Of a DNA stretch of 34,755 bases, positions 1 through 7,480 are shown in pieces. The stretch lies in contig CALFTQ010000078.1 of assembly GCA_937916135.1 (NCBI GenBank), positions 1-34,755 of the forward strand. Direction: 5' to 3'. This DNA is from an uncultured Verrucomicrobiales bacterium (GTDB lineage Bacteria; Verrucomicrobiota; Verrucomicrobiia; Verrucomicrobiales; Akkermansiaceae). The first letter of the stretch is position 1, and the number at the start of each line of letters is the position of its first letter. The translations under genes were made by a program, and so were the position numbers. The notes below the pieces were generated by a model that saw nothing but the letters and a program-made list of their open reading frames with translations, ran no database searches and was not told where the DNA came from.

Positions 1-54
1 GTCCGTCACCACCAATGCGGATAACACATCAATCTTTAATTGCCTCATCAATAA

Positions 55-98
55 TCGGAACTGAAGTCCCGTGCTCCGGTGGCGACAAACATCATTCG
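55..98 (+). repeat. Degenerate half copy of the GGGACTTCAGTCCC palindromic repeat
   Basis: This stretch matches only the right half of the ~105-bp palindromic repeat found intact at 4390, 7481, 17239 and 33329. The left arm is missing and the match is imperfect (TCGGAACTGAAGTCCCGTGC instead of TCGGGACTGAAG...). The bases just before it (26-54) are identical to the bases just after the intact copy at 17336-17364, so the two loci share flanking sequence as well. It looks like a decayed or rearranged copy. Nothing else is seen in 1-110. Confidence 0.7.
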
Positions 99-114
99 TC
101 AATTGAAATACAAA

Positions 115-146
115 GAGGGGCGACGGACTTTCGTCGGCCACCCCTC
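115..146 (-). terminator. Rho-independent terminator of dnaN
   Basis: On the minus strand a GC-rich stem (AGGGG/CCCCT outer, CGACG/CGTCG inner, with a small internal bulge) lies about 40 nt past the dnaN stop and is followed by CTTTGTATTT. Position, orientation and the T-rich tail fit a terminator for dnaN. Confidence 0.65.
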
Positions 147-184
147 AGCTGTATCACCTTGAAAAAAACTTTTGAAACTATTCC

Positions 185-1270
185 TCACACGCGGATGGGC
201 ATGAGCACATAAAGGAACTCATTGGCCACGCGCATGACGCCGGGGCTGGAGGTGTCGATAAGGTCGATGCATACGTCCTGGTCGCCCACGGATTTGAGCG
301 GAGCCAGCACATAATCGGCATTGAAGGAGATGGAAATCTCGCGGCCATCGTAGTCGATGGGTACTTCTTCGTTTGCCTCACCCATGTTGGCACTGGATTG
401 CACGGCCATGATGCCGGGGGTGAAGCGGAAGCTCACGGTGTTGGTCTTCTCAGAGGAGAGCAGGGACACGCGGCGAACGGCGCTCTGCAGTTCGGAGGCG
501 GGAATGACCACGCGCTCGTTGTAACGGCTGGGAATTACCTGACGGTAGTTCGGGTAATTGCCATCGATGAGCTTGGTGATGAGCAGGGTATCACCGAAGT
601 CGAAAGATGCCTGGTTGCTGGTCACGCGCACCATCACATCGCCATTGTCGCTCAACAGACGGTGAGCCTCGGCCACGGCCCGGCTGGGGATATCGATGCA
701 CACGCTCTGGGATTCAGGGAATTCCAACTCGCTTTCGAAAAGCGCCAGACGGCGGCCATCAGTCGCGACCAGGGTCAGCTTGCTGTCCTGGAAGCAGGTG
801 TAGATGCCGTTGAGCACATAGCGCGTGCCATCGTTTGAAATAGCAAACTCCGTGAAAGCAAAACCCTTGTTCAGCACGCTCTGCTGCACTTTGAATTCGC
901 GGGCTTCCTTGAACACCGGCAGACCGGGAAATTCGTTGGCTGGCAGGCCGTTCAGCTTGAACTGGGCGCGGTTGCAGCGGATGGTGGCCACGGTGCCGCT
1001 TACTTCGATGCTTACCTCACCATCGGGAAGTTCGCGGATAATGCTCTGCAACTTCTTGGCAGGCAAGGTGATGGCCCCGGATTTTTCCACGATGCACGGC
1101 ACCTTGGTCAGAATGGTCAGTTCCATGCTGGTGGTGGTAAGTTTCAGTTCGCCATCCGAGGCGTCCAGCAGCACGTTGGACAAAATGGGCATGCTGGGAC
1201 GGGTGGATACCACGCCGGCTACCTTGTTGATGCCATCAAGCAGAACTTGTTTTGCGAGTGAGAATTTCAT
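185..1270 (-). CDS. dnaN: DNA polymerase III subunit beta (sliding clamp)
   Basis: The 361-residue product has the length and sequence style of bacterial DnaN. It starts MKFSLAKQVLLDGI, carries the domain-I stretch RPSMPILSNVLLDA and the middle-domain stretch IDGNYPNYRQVIP, and ends in the typical clamp C-terminus YVLMPIRV. The clamp dimerises into a ring around DNA and tethers replicative polymerase and other clamp-binding proteins. The start is fixed by a strong AAAGGAGG Shine-Dalgarno 6 nt upstream and by a promoter (TTGCCA at 1317-1322, TAAAAT at 1294-1299, spacing 17) that gives a leader of about 17 nt. A hairpin terminator follows the stop. No dnaA, recF or gyrB is visible next to it, so dnaN appears to be a single-gene unit here. 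Function is secure from family resemblance. Confidence 0.97.
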   Translation of the reverse strand: MKFSLAKQVLLDGINKVAGVVSTRPSMPILSNVLLDASDGELKLTTTSMELTILTKVPCIVEKSGAITLPAKKLQSIIRELPDGEVSIEVSGTVATIRCNRAQFKLNGLPANEFPGLPVFKEAREFKVQQSVLNKGFAFTEFAISNDGTRYVLNGIYTCFQDSKLTLVATDGRRLALFESELEFPESQSVCIDIPSRAVAEAHRLLSDNGDVMVRVTSNQASFDFGDTLLITKLIDGNYPNYRQVIPSRYNERVVIPASELQSAVRRVSLLSSEKTNTVSFRFTPGIMAVQSSANMGEANEEVPIDYDGREISISFNADYVLAPLKSVGDQDVCIDLIDTSSPGVMRVANEFLYVLMPIRV

Positions 1271-1293
1271 CGGGAACCTCCTTTGTTGAGCGT

Positions 1294-1322
1294 ATTTTAG
1301 CGGCTTGTTTTGCGTCTGGCAA
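1294..1322 (-). promoter_or_regulatory. dnaN promoter
   Basis: On the minus strand TTGCCA (1317-1322) is separated by 17 nt from TAAAAT (1294-1299). The predicted start of transcription is near 1287, giving a short leader that contains AAAGGAGG before the dnaN ATG. Confidence 0.7.
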
Positions 1323-1437
1323 GCAAAAATTTATGAATTCGCAAGATTTTCTATAACTTTTTTTTCAGTGGTACTATATATTGTATATTTTACTTTATGT
1401 GGCAAGATTTTGTACGGGGCGGAGGATAGCTTCCTGC

Positions 1438-1467
1438 TTGACAAGCCGGGGCGTGGGCGGGTATGAT
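1438..1467 (+). promoter_or_regulatory. Promoter placing transcription start at the ATG of the DJ-1 gene
   Basis: A consensus TTGACA (1438-1443) is followed after 18 nt by TATGAT (1462-1467), and only 6 nt separate this -10 box from the ATG at 1474. Transcription should therefore begin at or next to the start codon, giving a leaderless mRNA. No Shine-Dalgarno is present, which agrees. Confidence 0.7.
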
Positions 1468-1473
1468 GCGAGC

Positions 1474-2016
1474 ATGAAACCCGTACTTGTGCTGATGGCT
1501 CCCGGTTTTGAGGAGATTGAACTGACCGCTCCCATTGATATTCTGCGCCGTCTGGAGATTCCGGTGGTCACAGCCGGGGTGAAGGGGCGCTGTGTGGAAG
1601 GTGCGCACGGGCTGGCCATGATGGCAGAGATGCTCATGGTGGATGTGAATGCGGAGGAGTACAGCGGCATCATTCTGCCGGGGGGGCCGGCCTCCTGGCT
1701 GCTGCGCGATACCCCCGGGGTGCTTTCTCTGGTGCGCGCCATGCACAAGGCAGAAAAACTGGTGGCCGCCATCTGCGCGGCTCCCATTGCGCTGGAGGCT
1801 GCCGGGGTTCTGGCCGGGCGGCGCGTGACCTGCTATCCCGGTGTGGAGGGTGAGTTGAAGTCTGCCGCTGAGGTGGTGGCCGAACCGGCGGTGACGGATG
1901 GACGGCTGGTGACCGGCCGTGGTCCCGGTGCTGCGCTGGAGTTCGGCTTTGCGCTCGGCACTGCCCTGGGCAAGGGCGAGCAGGTGCCGGCGCTGCGTAA
2001 GTCTATGTGTGTTTAA
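1474..2016 (+). CDS. DJ-1/PfpI family protein
   Basis: The 180-residue protein matches the DJ-1/YajL/ThiJ branch of the DJ-1/PfpI superfamily in length and motifs. It has the N-terminal MAPGFEEIEL segment with the conserved glutamate (E13/E14), ILPGGPAS at about residues 67-74, and the nucleophile elbow AAICAAP with the reactive cysteine at C101. Family members act as protein or glyoxal deglycases, redox-stress chaperones or related hydrolases; the substrate here cannot be told. An upstream extension to 1381 is possible only through a TTG and would run over the promoter, so I take the ATG at 1474, which follows the -10 box by 6 nt. Its stop codon lies inside the left hairpin arm of the neighbouring four-helix-bundle element. 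Confidence 0.9.
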   Translation: MKPVLVLMAPGFEEIELTAPIDILRRLEIPVVTAGVKGRCVEGAHGLAMMAEMLMVDVNAEEYSGIILPGGPASWLLRDTPGVLSLVRAMHKAEKLVAAICAAPIALEAAGVLAGRRVTCYPGVEGELKSAAEVVAEPAVTDGRLVTGRGPGAALEFGFALGTALGKGEQVPALRKSMCV

Positions 2017-2121
2017 GTCCGAGCCGCAGGCGCGGATATCGTCTTGCCGCAGGCAAGATATCGTCCGGCGCAGCCGGATATCGTCCAGCCTCCGCAGGAG
2101 GCTGGATATCGTTTCCTATGT
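2012..2121 (+). repeat. Left hairpin arm of the four-helix-bundle element
   Basis: This arm is a chain of short perfect or near-perfect stems, each closed by a GCA triloop and joined by GATATCG(TC) linkers. The stems are CCGAGCC/GGCGCGG (2019-2035, one mismatch), CTTGCC/GGCAAG (2043-2057), TCCGGC/GCCGGA (2064-2078) and TCCAGCCTCC/GGAGGCTGGA (2084-2106). It starts on the TTTAAG that contains the stop codon of the DJ-1 gene and ends with GTTTCCTATGTG. It is repeated in inverted orientation at 2579-2686, so the two arms can pair with each other over about 100 bp. Confidence 0.9.
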
Positions 2122-2159
2122 GGTTTTGTACTTGAAAAAGCGGCAATCGGGAAATAGAT

Positions 2160-2501
2160 TCACTTCCCCTTAGCGGTTTTAATAGACGCAATCAACATGC
2201 GCCGGATGCTTCCGCATTGATGCAGCAAAGGCGCCACGCTTTCGGCAGACGCAATACCTGCCCGCTGCATGACATGCAGCCAGTATTCCGTTTCGTGGCA
2301 TTCTTTGAGAGAAATTTGATACTTCAACACAAAATCACCTCCACTACAGGCATAGACTCCTTCGTGAATATTGGCGCCAATGCTTGTTGCAGAACGGAGC
2401 AGTTGATTCTTTAACACCGCGTGGCGTTCGATGGTATCGCAAAAACGAACGACTGATACAGAAAAATCAAGACTTTGTTCGGCTAGAGGGTGGGGTTTCA
2501 T
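2160..2501 (-). CDS. Four-helix bundle protein (23S rRNA intervening-sequence family)
   Basis: The 113-residue product carries the family signature RSATSIGANIHEG (about residues 36-48). It matches the four-helix bundle proteins (TIGR02436) first known from open reading frames in 23S rRNA intervening sequences and related to the Avd accessory proteins of diversity-generating retroelements. Predicted secondary structure is nearly all helix. Such proteins form basic pentamers and Avd binds nucleic acid, but the role of stand-alone members is unknown. The promoter TTGCCT-17-TAAAAT (2511-2539) ends 9 nt before the ATG, so the mRNA is nearly leaderless. The gene sits in a spacer between two convergent genes and is enclosed by inverted hairpin arms at 2012-2121 and 2579-2686, an arrangement that recalls the stem-closed rRNA intervening sequences. 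No rRNA sequence is seen around it. Family is clear; function is not. Confidence 0.88.
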   Translation of the reverse strand: MKPHPLAEQSLDFSVSVVRFCDTIERHAVLKNQLLRSATSIGANIHEGVYACSGGDFVLKYQISLKECHETEYWLHVMQRAGIASAESVAPLLHQCGSIRRMLIASIKTAKGK

Positions 2502-2510
2502 AGTTATGGG

Positions 2511-2539
2511 ATTTTATTGAACTATACTACACAAGGCAA
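2511..2539 (-). promoter_or_regulatory. Promoter of the four-helix-bundle gene
   Basis: On the minus strand TTGCCT (2534-2539) and TAAAAT (2511-2516) are 17 nt apart. The -10 box ends 9 nt before the ATG, predicting a leader of 2-3 nt. The promoter lies inside the region bounded by the hairpin arms, so the element carries its own transcription signal. Confidence 0.65.
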
Positions 2540-2578
2540 GTTCATTTCCCTATGAAAGCTTGTTTTTATATCAAGCAT

Positions 2579-2686
2579 ACATAGGAAACGATATCCAGCC
2601 TCCTGCGGAGGCTGGACGATATCCGGCTGGCGCCGGACGATATCTTGCCTGCGGCAAGACGATATCCTCGCTTCGCTCGGGCTTAA
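2579..2686 (-). repeat. Right hairpin arm of the four-helix-bundle element
   Basis: This is the inverted counterpart of 2012-2121. It carries the same three inner stems in reverse order (CCAGCCTCC-TGC-GGAGGCTGG, CCGGC/GCCGG with a slightly changed loop, CTTGCC-TGC-GGCAAG) joined by GATATC linkers. The distal module next to the TM2 gene has diverged. The arm ends on the TTTAAG that contains the stop codon of the TM2-domain gene, mirroring the left side. Because the neighbouring genes converge, each arm also lies where a terminator would be expected. Confidence 0.9.
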
Positions 2687-2916
2687 ATCGTCTTGCCCTC
2701 TTTATCATCGAAGCATCCCAGAATGATGCGGATGATATCAATCACCTGCCAGATGATGAATCCGCCGCCGGTCACGAACTGCAGGATGCCGGTGATGACC
2801 TTGCCGGCGTAGATGCGGTGCACGCCGCCGATGCAGAATAATATCAGCAGGCTGAGCATGAAGCAGGTGAAACGGGAGCGGGGGGATTTGTTTTCGCAGT
2901 TGTGGCAGCAGCTCAT
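2683..2916 (-). CDS. TM2-domain membrane protein
   Basis: The 77-residue product has a cysteine-containing N-terminus (MSCCHNC, possibly a partial metal-binding knuckle) followed by a TM2 domain. A first hydrophobic helix (about 18-33) leads into GGVHRIYAGKVITGILQ, and a second helix (about 47-67) carries the GGGFIIWQVIDIIRI signature. TM2 proteins are small two-helix inner-membrane proteins of unknown function. The start is 26 nt downstream of the cca stop on the same strand and no separate promoter was recognised, so the two probably form an operon. The stop codon is embedded in the distal end of the right hairpin arm, so the last residues (EGKTI) may have been shaped by the arm sequence. 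Confidence 0.85.
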   Translation of the reverse strand: MSCCHNCENKSPRSRFTCFMLSLLILFCIGGVHRIYAGKVITGILQFVTGGGFIIWQVIDIIRIILGCFDDKEGKTI

Positions 2917-2942
2917 CGTGGTATTTGTCTTGGTTTGTGGGG

Positions 2943-4271
2943 TTAGGAAAGTTCGCGGGCGCGGGTGCTGAGGGCCCCGGGCGTGTTGGGGAGCAGTTCG
3001 TCCTGCACCTCGGAGAGCAGGGTCTTGAGGATGTTGCCCATGGCGGGGCCGGGTTTCACGCCCAGGGCGATGAGGTCGCGGCCGGTGATGGCCAGGTCGC
3101 TCACCGTGAAGGCAGGCGCTTCGTCCAGCACGTCTTCCAGCAGGAGGCGGGCCTCGCGCAGGGTGGCCTGCTTCTGCTCGCGCTCGTGGGTGGACTGGGC
3201 GGACATATCGGCCTGCTTGATGCTCAGGAGCTGCTGCAGGGTGCCGATACCCAGTTTGCCGATGAGCCGGCGCATGCCGGGGGCGGTGGTGGGCAGCACG
3301 CGGTCGTGCTCGCGCACCAGGGTGACCACATTCTGCATGGTGGCCGTGTCGCTCTTCAGGTGCAGCAGGATATCGCGCGCCATGTCGGCGCCCACCTGGC
3401 CGTGGTCGTAGAAGTGCCCCTTGCCGTCCTCGCCCCGGGTGAAGGTGGCGGGTTTGGCGATATCGTGCAGCAGCAGCGCAAGGCGCAGCACTTCATCCGC
3501 CGGGGCGGCCTGCACCGCGTGGGCAATGTGGGTCCACACGTCGTAGCAGTGGTGCGGGTTGTGCTGGTCGAACCCGATGGTCGGCGCCAGCTCGGGGATG
3601 ATGACGGCGAATACATCCGGGAAGGCCTGCATCATACCCAGCACTCCTTCGCCTACCAGAATGCCTTTCAGCTCCACGAAGATGCGCTCCACACTCACAT
3701 TTTCCAGCAGGTGGCGGTTGCGGTGGATGGAGAAGGCCGTTTCCGTCTCGATGCCGAAGTTGTAGCGCGCGGCAAAGCGCAGCGCGCGCAGGATGCGCAG
3801 GCCGTCCTCGTTGAAGCGGGCATCCGGTTCGCCCACGCAGCGGATGATGCCGGCGCGCAGGTCCTCCTGGCCGCCGAAGGCATCCACCAGCCCGCGGGTG
3901 GGGTTGTAGGCCATGGCGTTGATGGTGAAATCTCGCCGTGCCAGGTCTTCCTCCACCCGGCTCACGAAGTTCACGCTGTCCGGGTGGCGGTTGTCGGTGT
4001 AGGCGCCGTCGATGCGGAAGGTAGTTACCTCCACCGGCTGGTGGCTTACCATCACCGTCACGGTGCCGTGCTGCAGGCCGGTCTTAATCACATGGAAGCG
4101 CCTGAACACGCGCAGCACTTCCTCCGGCAGGGCATTGGTGCACACGTCCCAGTCCTTCGGGCTGCGCCCCAGCAGCGAATCCCGCACGCAACCGCCCACC
4201 ACATAGGCCTCGTAGCCATAGCGTTCCAATCGCTCCACCACGGTGAGCGCGTGTTCGGGTATCTGAATCAT
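2943..4271 (-). CDS. cca: CCA tRNA nucleotidyltransferase with HD domain
   Basis: The 442-residue enzyme has the class II nucleotidyltransferase head: VGGCVRD at about residues 25-31, the catalytic DWD pair (D40, D42), and RRDFTINAMAYNP near residues 112-124, followed by the ERxxxE-type segment FNEDGLRILRALRFAARY. The C-terminal part holds an HD domain (LLLHDIAKP, about residue 260). The family adds or repairs the CCA end of tRNAs; some members are poly(A) polymerases, and the HD domain in this architecture usually gives phosphohydrolase activity. The promoter TTGACA (4306-4311)-17-TACAAT (4283-4288) ends 11 nt before the ATG, leaving a leader of about 5 nt without a Shine-Dalgarno. A long open frame on the opposite strand is an antisense shadow of this GC-rich gene. 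Confidence 0.93.
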   Translation of the reverse strand: MIQIPEHALTVVERLERYGYEAYVVGGCVRDSLLGRSPKDWDVCTNALPEEVLRVFRRFHVIKTGLQHGTVTVMVSHQPVEVTTFRIDGAYTDNRHPDSVNFVSRVEEDLARRDFTINAMAYNPTRGLVDAFGGQEDLRAGIIRCVGEPDARFNEDGLRILRALRFAARYNFGIETETAFSIHRNRHLLENVSVERIFVELKGILVGEGVLGMMQAFPDVFAVIIPELAPTIGFDQHNPHHCYDVWTHIAHAVQAAPADEVLRLALLLHDIAKPATFTRGEDGKGHFYDHGQVGADMARDILLHLKSDTATMQNVVTLVREHDRVLPTTAPGMRRLIGKLGIGTLQQLLSIKQADMSAQSTHEREQKQATLREARLLLEDVLDEAPAFTVSDLAITGRDLIALGVKPGPAMGNILKTLLSEVQDELLPNTPGALSTRARELS

Positions 4272-4282
4272 GGGGCGCGCTC

Positions 4283-4311
4283 ATTGTACGTTGACCCCGC
4301 TGCTTTGTCAA
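4283..4311 (-). promoter_or_regulatory. cca promoter
   Basis: TTGACA (minus strand, 4306-4311), a 17-nt spacer and TACAAT (4283-4288) form a near-consensus promoter reading into cca. The -10 box is 11 nt from the ATG, so almost no 5' leader remains. Confidence 0.75.
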
Positions 4312-4389
4312 TAGTATTCGCGCACGGTGCCCGGTGTGGGGAGCCGCCCGTGCCCCCCCCGATGGCTGAGCACTGCGCGCGAGAAATGA

Positions 4390-4500
4390 GAATTTGTGGG
4401 GGAACTCTGTCGGAGCACGGGACTTCAGTCCCGATTGGAAGCACCGTTATTTCGGGACTGAAGTCCCGTGCCCCGACAACGACAAACATCAATTTATCGA
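4390..4500 (+). repeat. Intact copy of the ~105-bp GGGACTTCAGTCCC palindromic repeat
   Basis: The core hairpin (4409-4477) has a 26-bp stem with one mismatch, from GTCGGAGCACGGGACTTCAG on the left to CTGAAGTCCCGTGCCCCGAC on the right, around a loop of about 17 nt that includes GGAAGCACCGTT. Each arm also contains the smaller self-complementary unit GGGACTTCAGTCCC. Conserved flanks (AATTTGTGGGGGAACTCT before, AACGACAAACATCAATTTA after) mark the unit ends. It lies between the divergent cca and M3 peptidase genes. The rest of this gap holds the cca and peptidase promoters and a GCACGG/CCGTGC pairing near 4320-4353. Confidence 0.9.
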
Positions 4501-4555
4501 GCAGAAGAATTCCTGGGGCGCATGTGCGAAAAGGCGTGCGTTTGTGGAGATTTGC

Positions 4556-4583
4556 TTGAATCTGCCGGGTAAGCTGATATAAT
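4556..4583 (+). promoter_or_regulatory. M3 peptidase promoter (extended -10)
   Basis: TTGAAT (4556-4561), a 16-nt spacer and a perfect TATAAT (4578-4583) preceded by TGA (extended -10). The predicted transcript starts near 4590, about 25 nt before the ATG. Confidence 0.7.
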
Positions 4584-4615
4584 GCGGAGCAGTAAGTTAA
4601 CCGGATAAGCACTTC

Positions 4616-6820
4616 ATGATGAATCTCCACCCGCTTTTGTTTCTTTTTGCTGTGACATGCGGCTTATGCACTGCCGCAAAATCTACCGTGGTTTCGGATG
4701 CTCCTGCAGCTGCGGAGTCTGCTGTGCCCCGGCAGGCGCACCCCTTCTTCCGGGATGCACTATACCCGGCCTGGTCGCAGATGACGATGGAACAGGCTAT
4801 GGTGGATACCCGGGCCGCCATTGCCGAGGCCCGCGCCCGCCTGGAGGCCATTGCCGCCGTGACTCCGGAGACCGCCACGTTCGACAACACCTTCCTGGCC
4901 TGGTACAAGGCGGATGAGAACCTGAAACTGCTTACGAATTACCTGTACCACCTGCATACTGCCACGGGGGATTCTGCCATCCAGCATGCCATGTATGATA
5001 TTCAGAATGAAATCATGGGCTACAAGGCAGAGGGGCTGCATGCGGCTCGCATTGCGCAGGTTCTGCGCGAGGCGTCCCAGGCACCGTGGGTTGCGCAGCT
5101 CAGCCCGGCCCGCCGGCGATTTGTGCAGCAGCAGATGGACCGCTTGCGCGACAGCGGGCTCTACCTGAGCCCGGAGCAGCAGGCACGCAAGGCGGCTATT
5201 GAGACGGAATTATCGCACCTGGGTTACCGCTTCACGGTGTTTGTGAAGAGCGCGCCGCGCATGTGGCAGCTGCTCATCACCGACCCGGCAGAGCTGGAGG
5301 GTATGCCCGCCGGCTGGATGCAGCTGGCAGAGAAGGAAGGCACCGCCCTGAGCCCGGATGGCAAGCCCGCCTGGCTCATCAACCTCACCACGGTGCCGGC
5401 GGCCCCGGTGCTGCGCTATTGCAAGGTGGCTGAAACCCGCCGCAAGTGCTGGCTGGGCACCACGTCTGCCGGCACTCCGCTCTCGCTGGACACGGAGCCC
5501 ATCATCGCCCGCATCCTGGAGCTGCGGCATGAGCTGGCCACCCTCATGGGCTACGCCAACTATGCGGATATGCAGGCATCCCGCCGCATGATGGGCAGCG
5601 GGGAGAAGGCACTGGCCTTTGTGGATGAGATGTTGCAGAAGAGCAAGCCCGCATGGGATGCCTACGTGGCGGCGGAGATGAAGCGGTTTTCGCAGGCCTG
5701 CGGTCAGGAGCTCACCGCCGTGAATCCCTGGGATGTGGAGTACCTGAACCGCCACCTGCCGCCGAAGCGCAGCTCGTTCAATGTGAATGCCATCACCCCC
5801 TACCTGCAGGCAGAGAAGGTCATCAGCGGCCTGCTGAATATCTGGTCCGGCCTGCTGGGGGTGCAGTTCGAGGAGCTGCCCACGGCCTTCATCAAACCGG
5901 GTGAGACCGCCCCTGCCGGTGTGGTGGAAACCTGGGCGCCCGGGGTGCGTTGCATCGCGGTGAAGGATACCGCCAGCGGGAAGCACCTGGGCTCGTTCTA
6001 CATGGATCTCTACGCCCGCCCCGGCAAGCGTCCGCAGGCCTGGTGTCTGCCCCTGCGCGATGGCGAGCCCGCCGCCGATGGCAGCCTGGGCGAGCCGCAC
6101 CTGGCGGCGCTCATGGCGAACCTGACCCCGCCGCGCGAGGGGCGCCCCCACTTGTTCAACCACGGGGAGCTCTACATGCTCTTCCATGAGTTCGGGCACA
6201 TGATGCACATGATGCTGGGGCACGGCGAGCTGCGCGCCCACTGCACCGCCGAGGTGGAGCGCGATTTCATCGAGACCCCCAGCCAGATTCAGGAATGCTG
6301 GATCTGGGAACCCGAGGCGCTGGCCACCTTCACCAGCCACTACATGACCGGCGAGCCCCTGCCGGCCGGGCTGGCGCAGCAGCTGGCGGCCACCCGCGGC
6401 TCCAACCCCATCGAGATGCACATGCGCATGCTCTGCACCAGCAAGCTGGACCTGGAGCTCCACATGCACTACCACGATAAATACAAAGGCCGCCCGCTGG
6501 ATGAAGTCTGCCGGGAAATCCTGGCCCCCTGGCTCTTCCCCTATACCGAGCAGCCCCCCAGCGAAGTACGCACCCTCACCTACACCATGGCCGAGGGCTA
6601 TGCCGCCGCGCTCTATACCTACAAATGGTCTGAAATGCTGGCGGCCGATGCCATGAGCCGCTTCAGGAAAGAGGGGGTGCTGAACCCTGCCACCGGCGCG
6701 GATTACCGCCGCTGCATCCTGGACCGCGGCAGCAGCGTGCCCGCCATGCAGCAAATCCGCGATTTCCTGGGTCGTGAGCCGCAGCCGGAGGCCCTTATCG
6801 AACGCTACAGCAAGCCCTGA
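4616..6820 (+). CDS. M3 family oligopeptidase (thimet oligopeptidase/Dcp type), exported
   Basis: The 734-residue protein is the length of the M3 zinc oligopeptidase family (oligopeptidase A, peptidyl-dipeptidase Dcp). The zinc motif LFHEFGHMMH places H524, E525 and H528, and the third ligand lies in DFIETPSQIQECW about 27 residues further on. A GYANYADMQASRRM stretch around residues 315-328 and the C-terminal region GADYRRCILDRGSS are also in M3 style. The N-terminus (MMNLHPLLFLFAVTCGLCTAAKS) looks like a signal peptide, so the enzyme probably degrades short peptides in the periplasm, as Dcp-like enzymes can. Two adjacent ATGs (4616, 4619) are equally possible starts. The lipoprotein gene begins 3 nt after the stop, so the two are cotranscribed. 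Confidence 0.92.
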   Translation: MMNLHPLLFLFAVTCGLCTAAKSTVVSDAPAAAESAVPRQAHPFFRDALYPAWSQMTMEQAMVDTRAAIAEARARLEAIAAVTPETATFDNTFLAWYKADENLKLLTNYLYHLHTATGDSAIQHAMYDIQNEIMGYKAEGLHAARIAQVLREASQAPWVAQLSPARRRFVQQQMDRLRDSGLYLSPEQQARKAAIETELSHLGYRFTVFVKSAPRMWQLLITDPAELEGMPAGWMQLAEKEGTALSPDGKPAWLINLTTVPAAPVLRYCKVAETRRKCWLGTTSAGTPLSLDTEPIIARILELRHELATLMGYANYADMQASRRMMGSGEKALAFVDEMLQKSKPAWDAYVAAEMKRFSQACGQELTAVNPWDVEYLNRHLPPKRSSFNVNAITPYLQAEKVISGLLNIWSGLLGVQFEELPTAFIKPGETAPAGVVETWAPGVRCIAVKDTASGKHLGSFYMDLYARPGKRPQAWCLPLRDGEPAADGSLGEPHLAALMANLTPPREGRPHLFNHGELYMLFHEFGHMMHMMLGHGELRAHCTAEVERDFIETPSQIQECWIWEPEALATFTSHYMTGEPLPAGLAQQLAATRGSNPIEMHMRMLCTSKLDLELHMHYHDKYKGRPLDEVCREILAPWLFPYTEQPPSEVRTLTYTMAEGYAAALYTYKWSEMLAADAMSRFRKEGVLNPATGADYRRCILDRGSSVPAMQQIRDFLGREPQPEALIERYSKP

Positions 6821-6823
6821 GGT

Positions 6824-7447
6824 ATGTACAGGCGTTTGTTTCATCTGCTGGTGGCGGCCCTGTGCGTGGTAAGCCTGGGCTCCTGCACCTGCCTTTCGCT
6901 GGCTTTCAAGAACCTGGGCGAAAAGAATGTCATCTACAAGCCGGTGGAGCCCTATGCCTTCTACCGCGTGGGAGACAAGGTGTATATGGCTGCCACGGTG
7001 CACGAGGATAAATGGTACGGCCCGGCCTGGATGAAGCCGGACTTGAACACCGGGCCTTACCGCATCGTCTCCACAGAGCCGCGCCCCTGTTTCGTGGAGG
7101 TGCAGAACATGGGCAGGGTGAATCCGGGTTCCGCTGAGGTCTGGGATATGGTGGACAGCAGGCAGACCCACATCTTTACCCTGCCGGAAGGTGCCACCCC
7201 CATCAGACTCAATCCGGATTCCTGCACGGCCTCGCCCTCCGAAAGCACCGTGTTCGCGGCGCTGACGCCGCATGCCCTCTATGCCTATCCCCTGGCGGCG
7301 GTCAGTTTCGTGGCCATCGATGTGCCGCTGGCTGTCGTTTACTGGTCCGGCTGCATAGTGGTGGGCGTGCCTGCCATCTATATCGGCAAGGCCTTTGAAC
7401 AGGCGGAATCCGCCCCCGCACCCCCGCCGCAGGAGGTGCAGCATTGA
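6824..7447 (+). CDS. Putative lipoprotein of unknown function
   Basis: The 207-residue product starts with MYRRLFHLLVAALCVVSLGSC, a signal peptide ending in a good lipobox (LGS-C21), so it should be lipid-anchored in an envelope membrane. The middle part is polar and has no motif I recognise. Near the C-terminus a hydrophobic stretch (about 153-190, AYPLAAVSFVAIDVPLAVVYW...) contains a segment like the IDVPLS-type motif of small YceK-like lipoproteins, but the likeness is weak. It starts 3 nt after the M3 peptidase stop, so it is translated from the same mRNA and may work with that enzyme at the envelope. No terminator hairpin with a T-tract follows; the palindromic repeat at 7481 comes next. 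Confidence 0.75.
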   Translation: MYRRLFHLLVAALCVVSLGSCTCLSLAFKNLGEKNVIYKPVEPYAFYRVGDKVYMAATVHEDKWYGPAWMKPDLNTGPYRIVSTEPRPCFVEVQNMGRVNPGSAEVWDMVDSRQTHIFTLPEGATPIRLNPDSCTASPSESTVFAALTPHALYAYPLAAVSFVAIDVPLAVVYWSGCIVVGVPAIYIGKAFEQAESAPAPPPQEVQH

Positions 7448-7480
7448 CAGCCCGATAGCAGAATTCACGCGTATCTCTGC

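Noticed and set aside
2012..2686. Four-helix gene considered as part of a 23S rRNA insert or a diversity-generating retroelement
   Set aside because: No rRNA sequence flanks it, and no reverse transcriptase, template repeat or variable repeat is visible in the window.
2925..4559. 544-codon open frame opposite cca
   Set aside because: It is rich in histidine, glycine and alanine, typical of an antisense shadow, with no motif. It also runs over the cca promoter and a palindromic repeat.
5210..7468. 752-codon open frame opposite the M3 peptidase
   Set aside because: It is low-complexity antisense. The plus-strand frame carries HEFGH and other family motifs.
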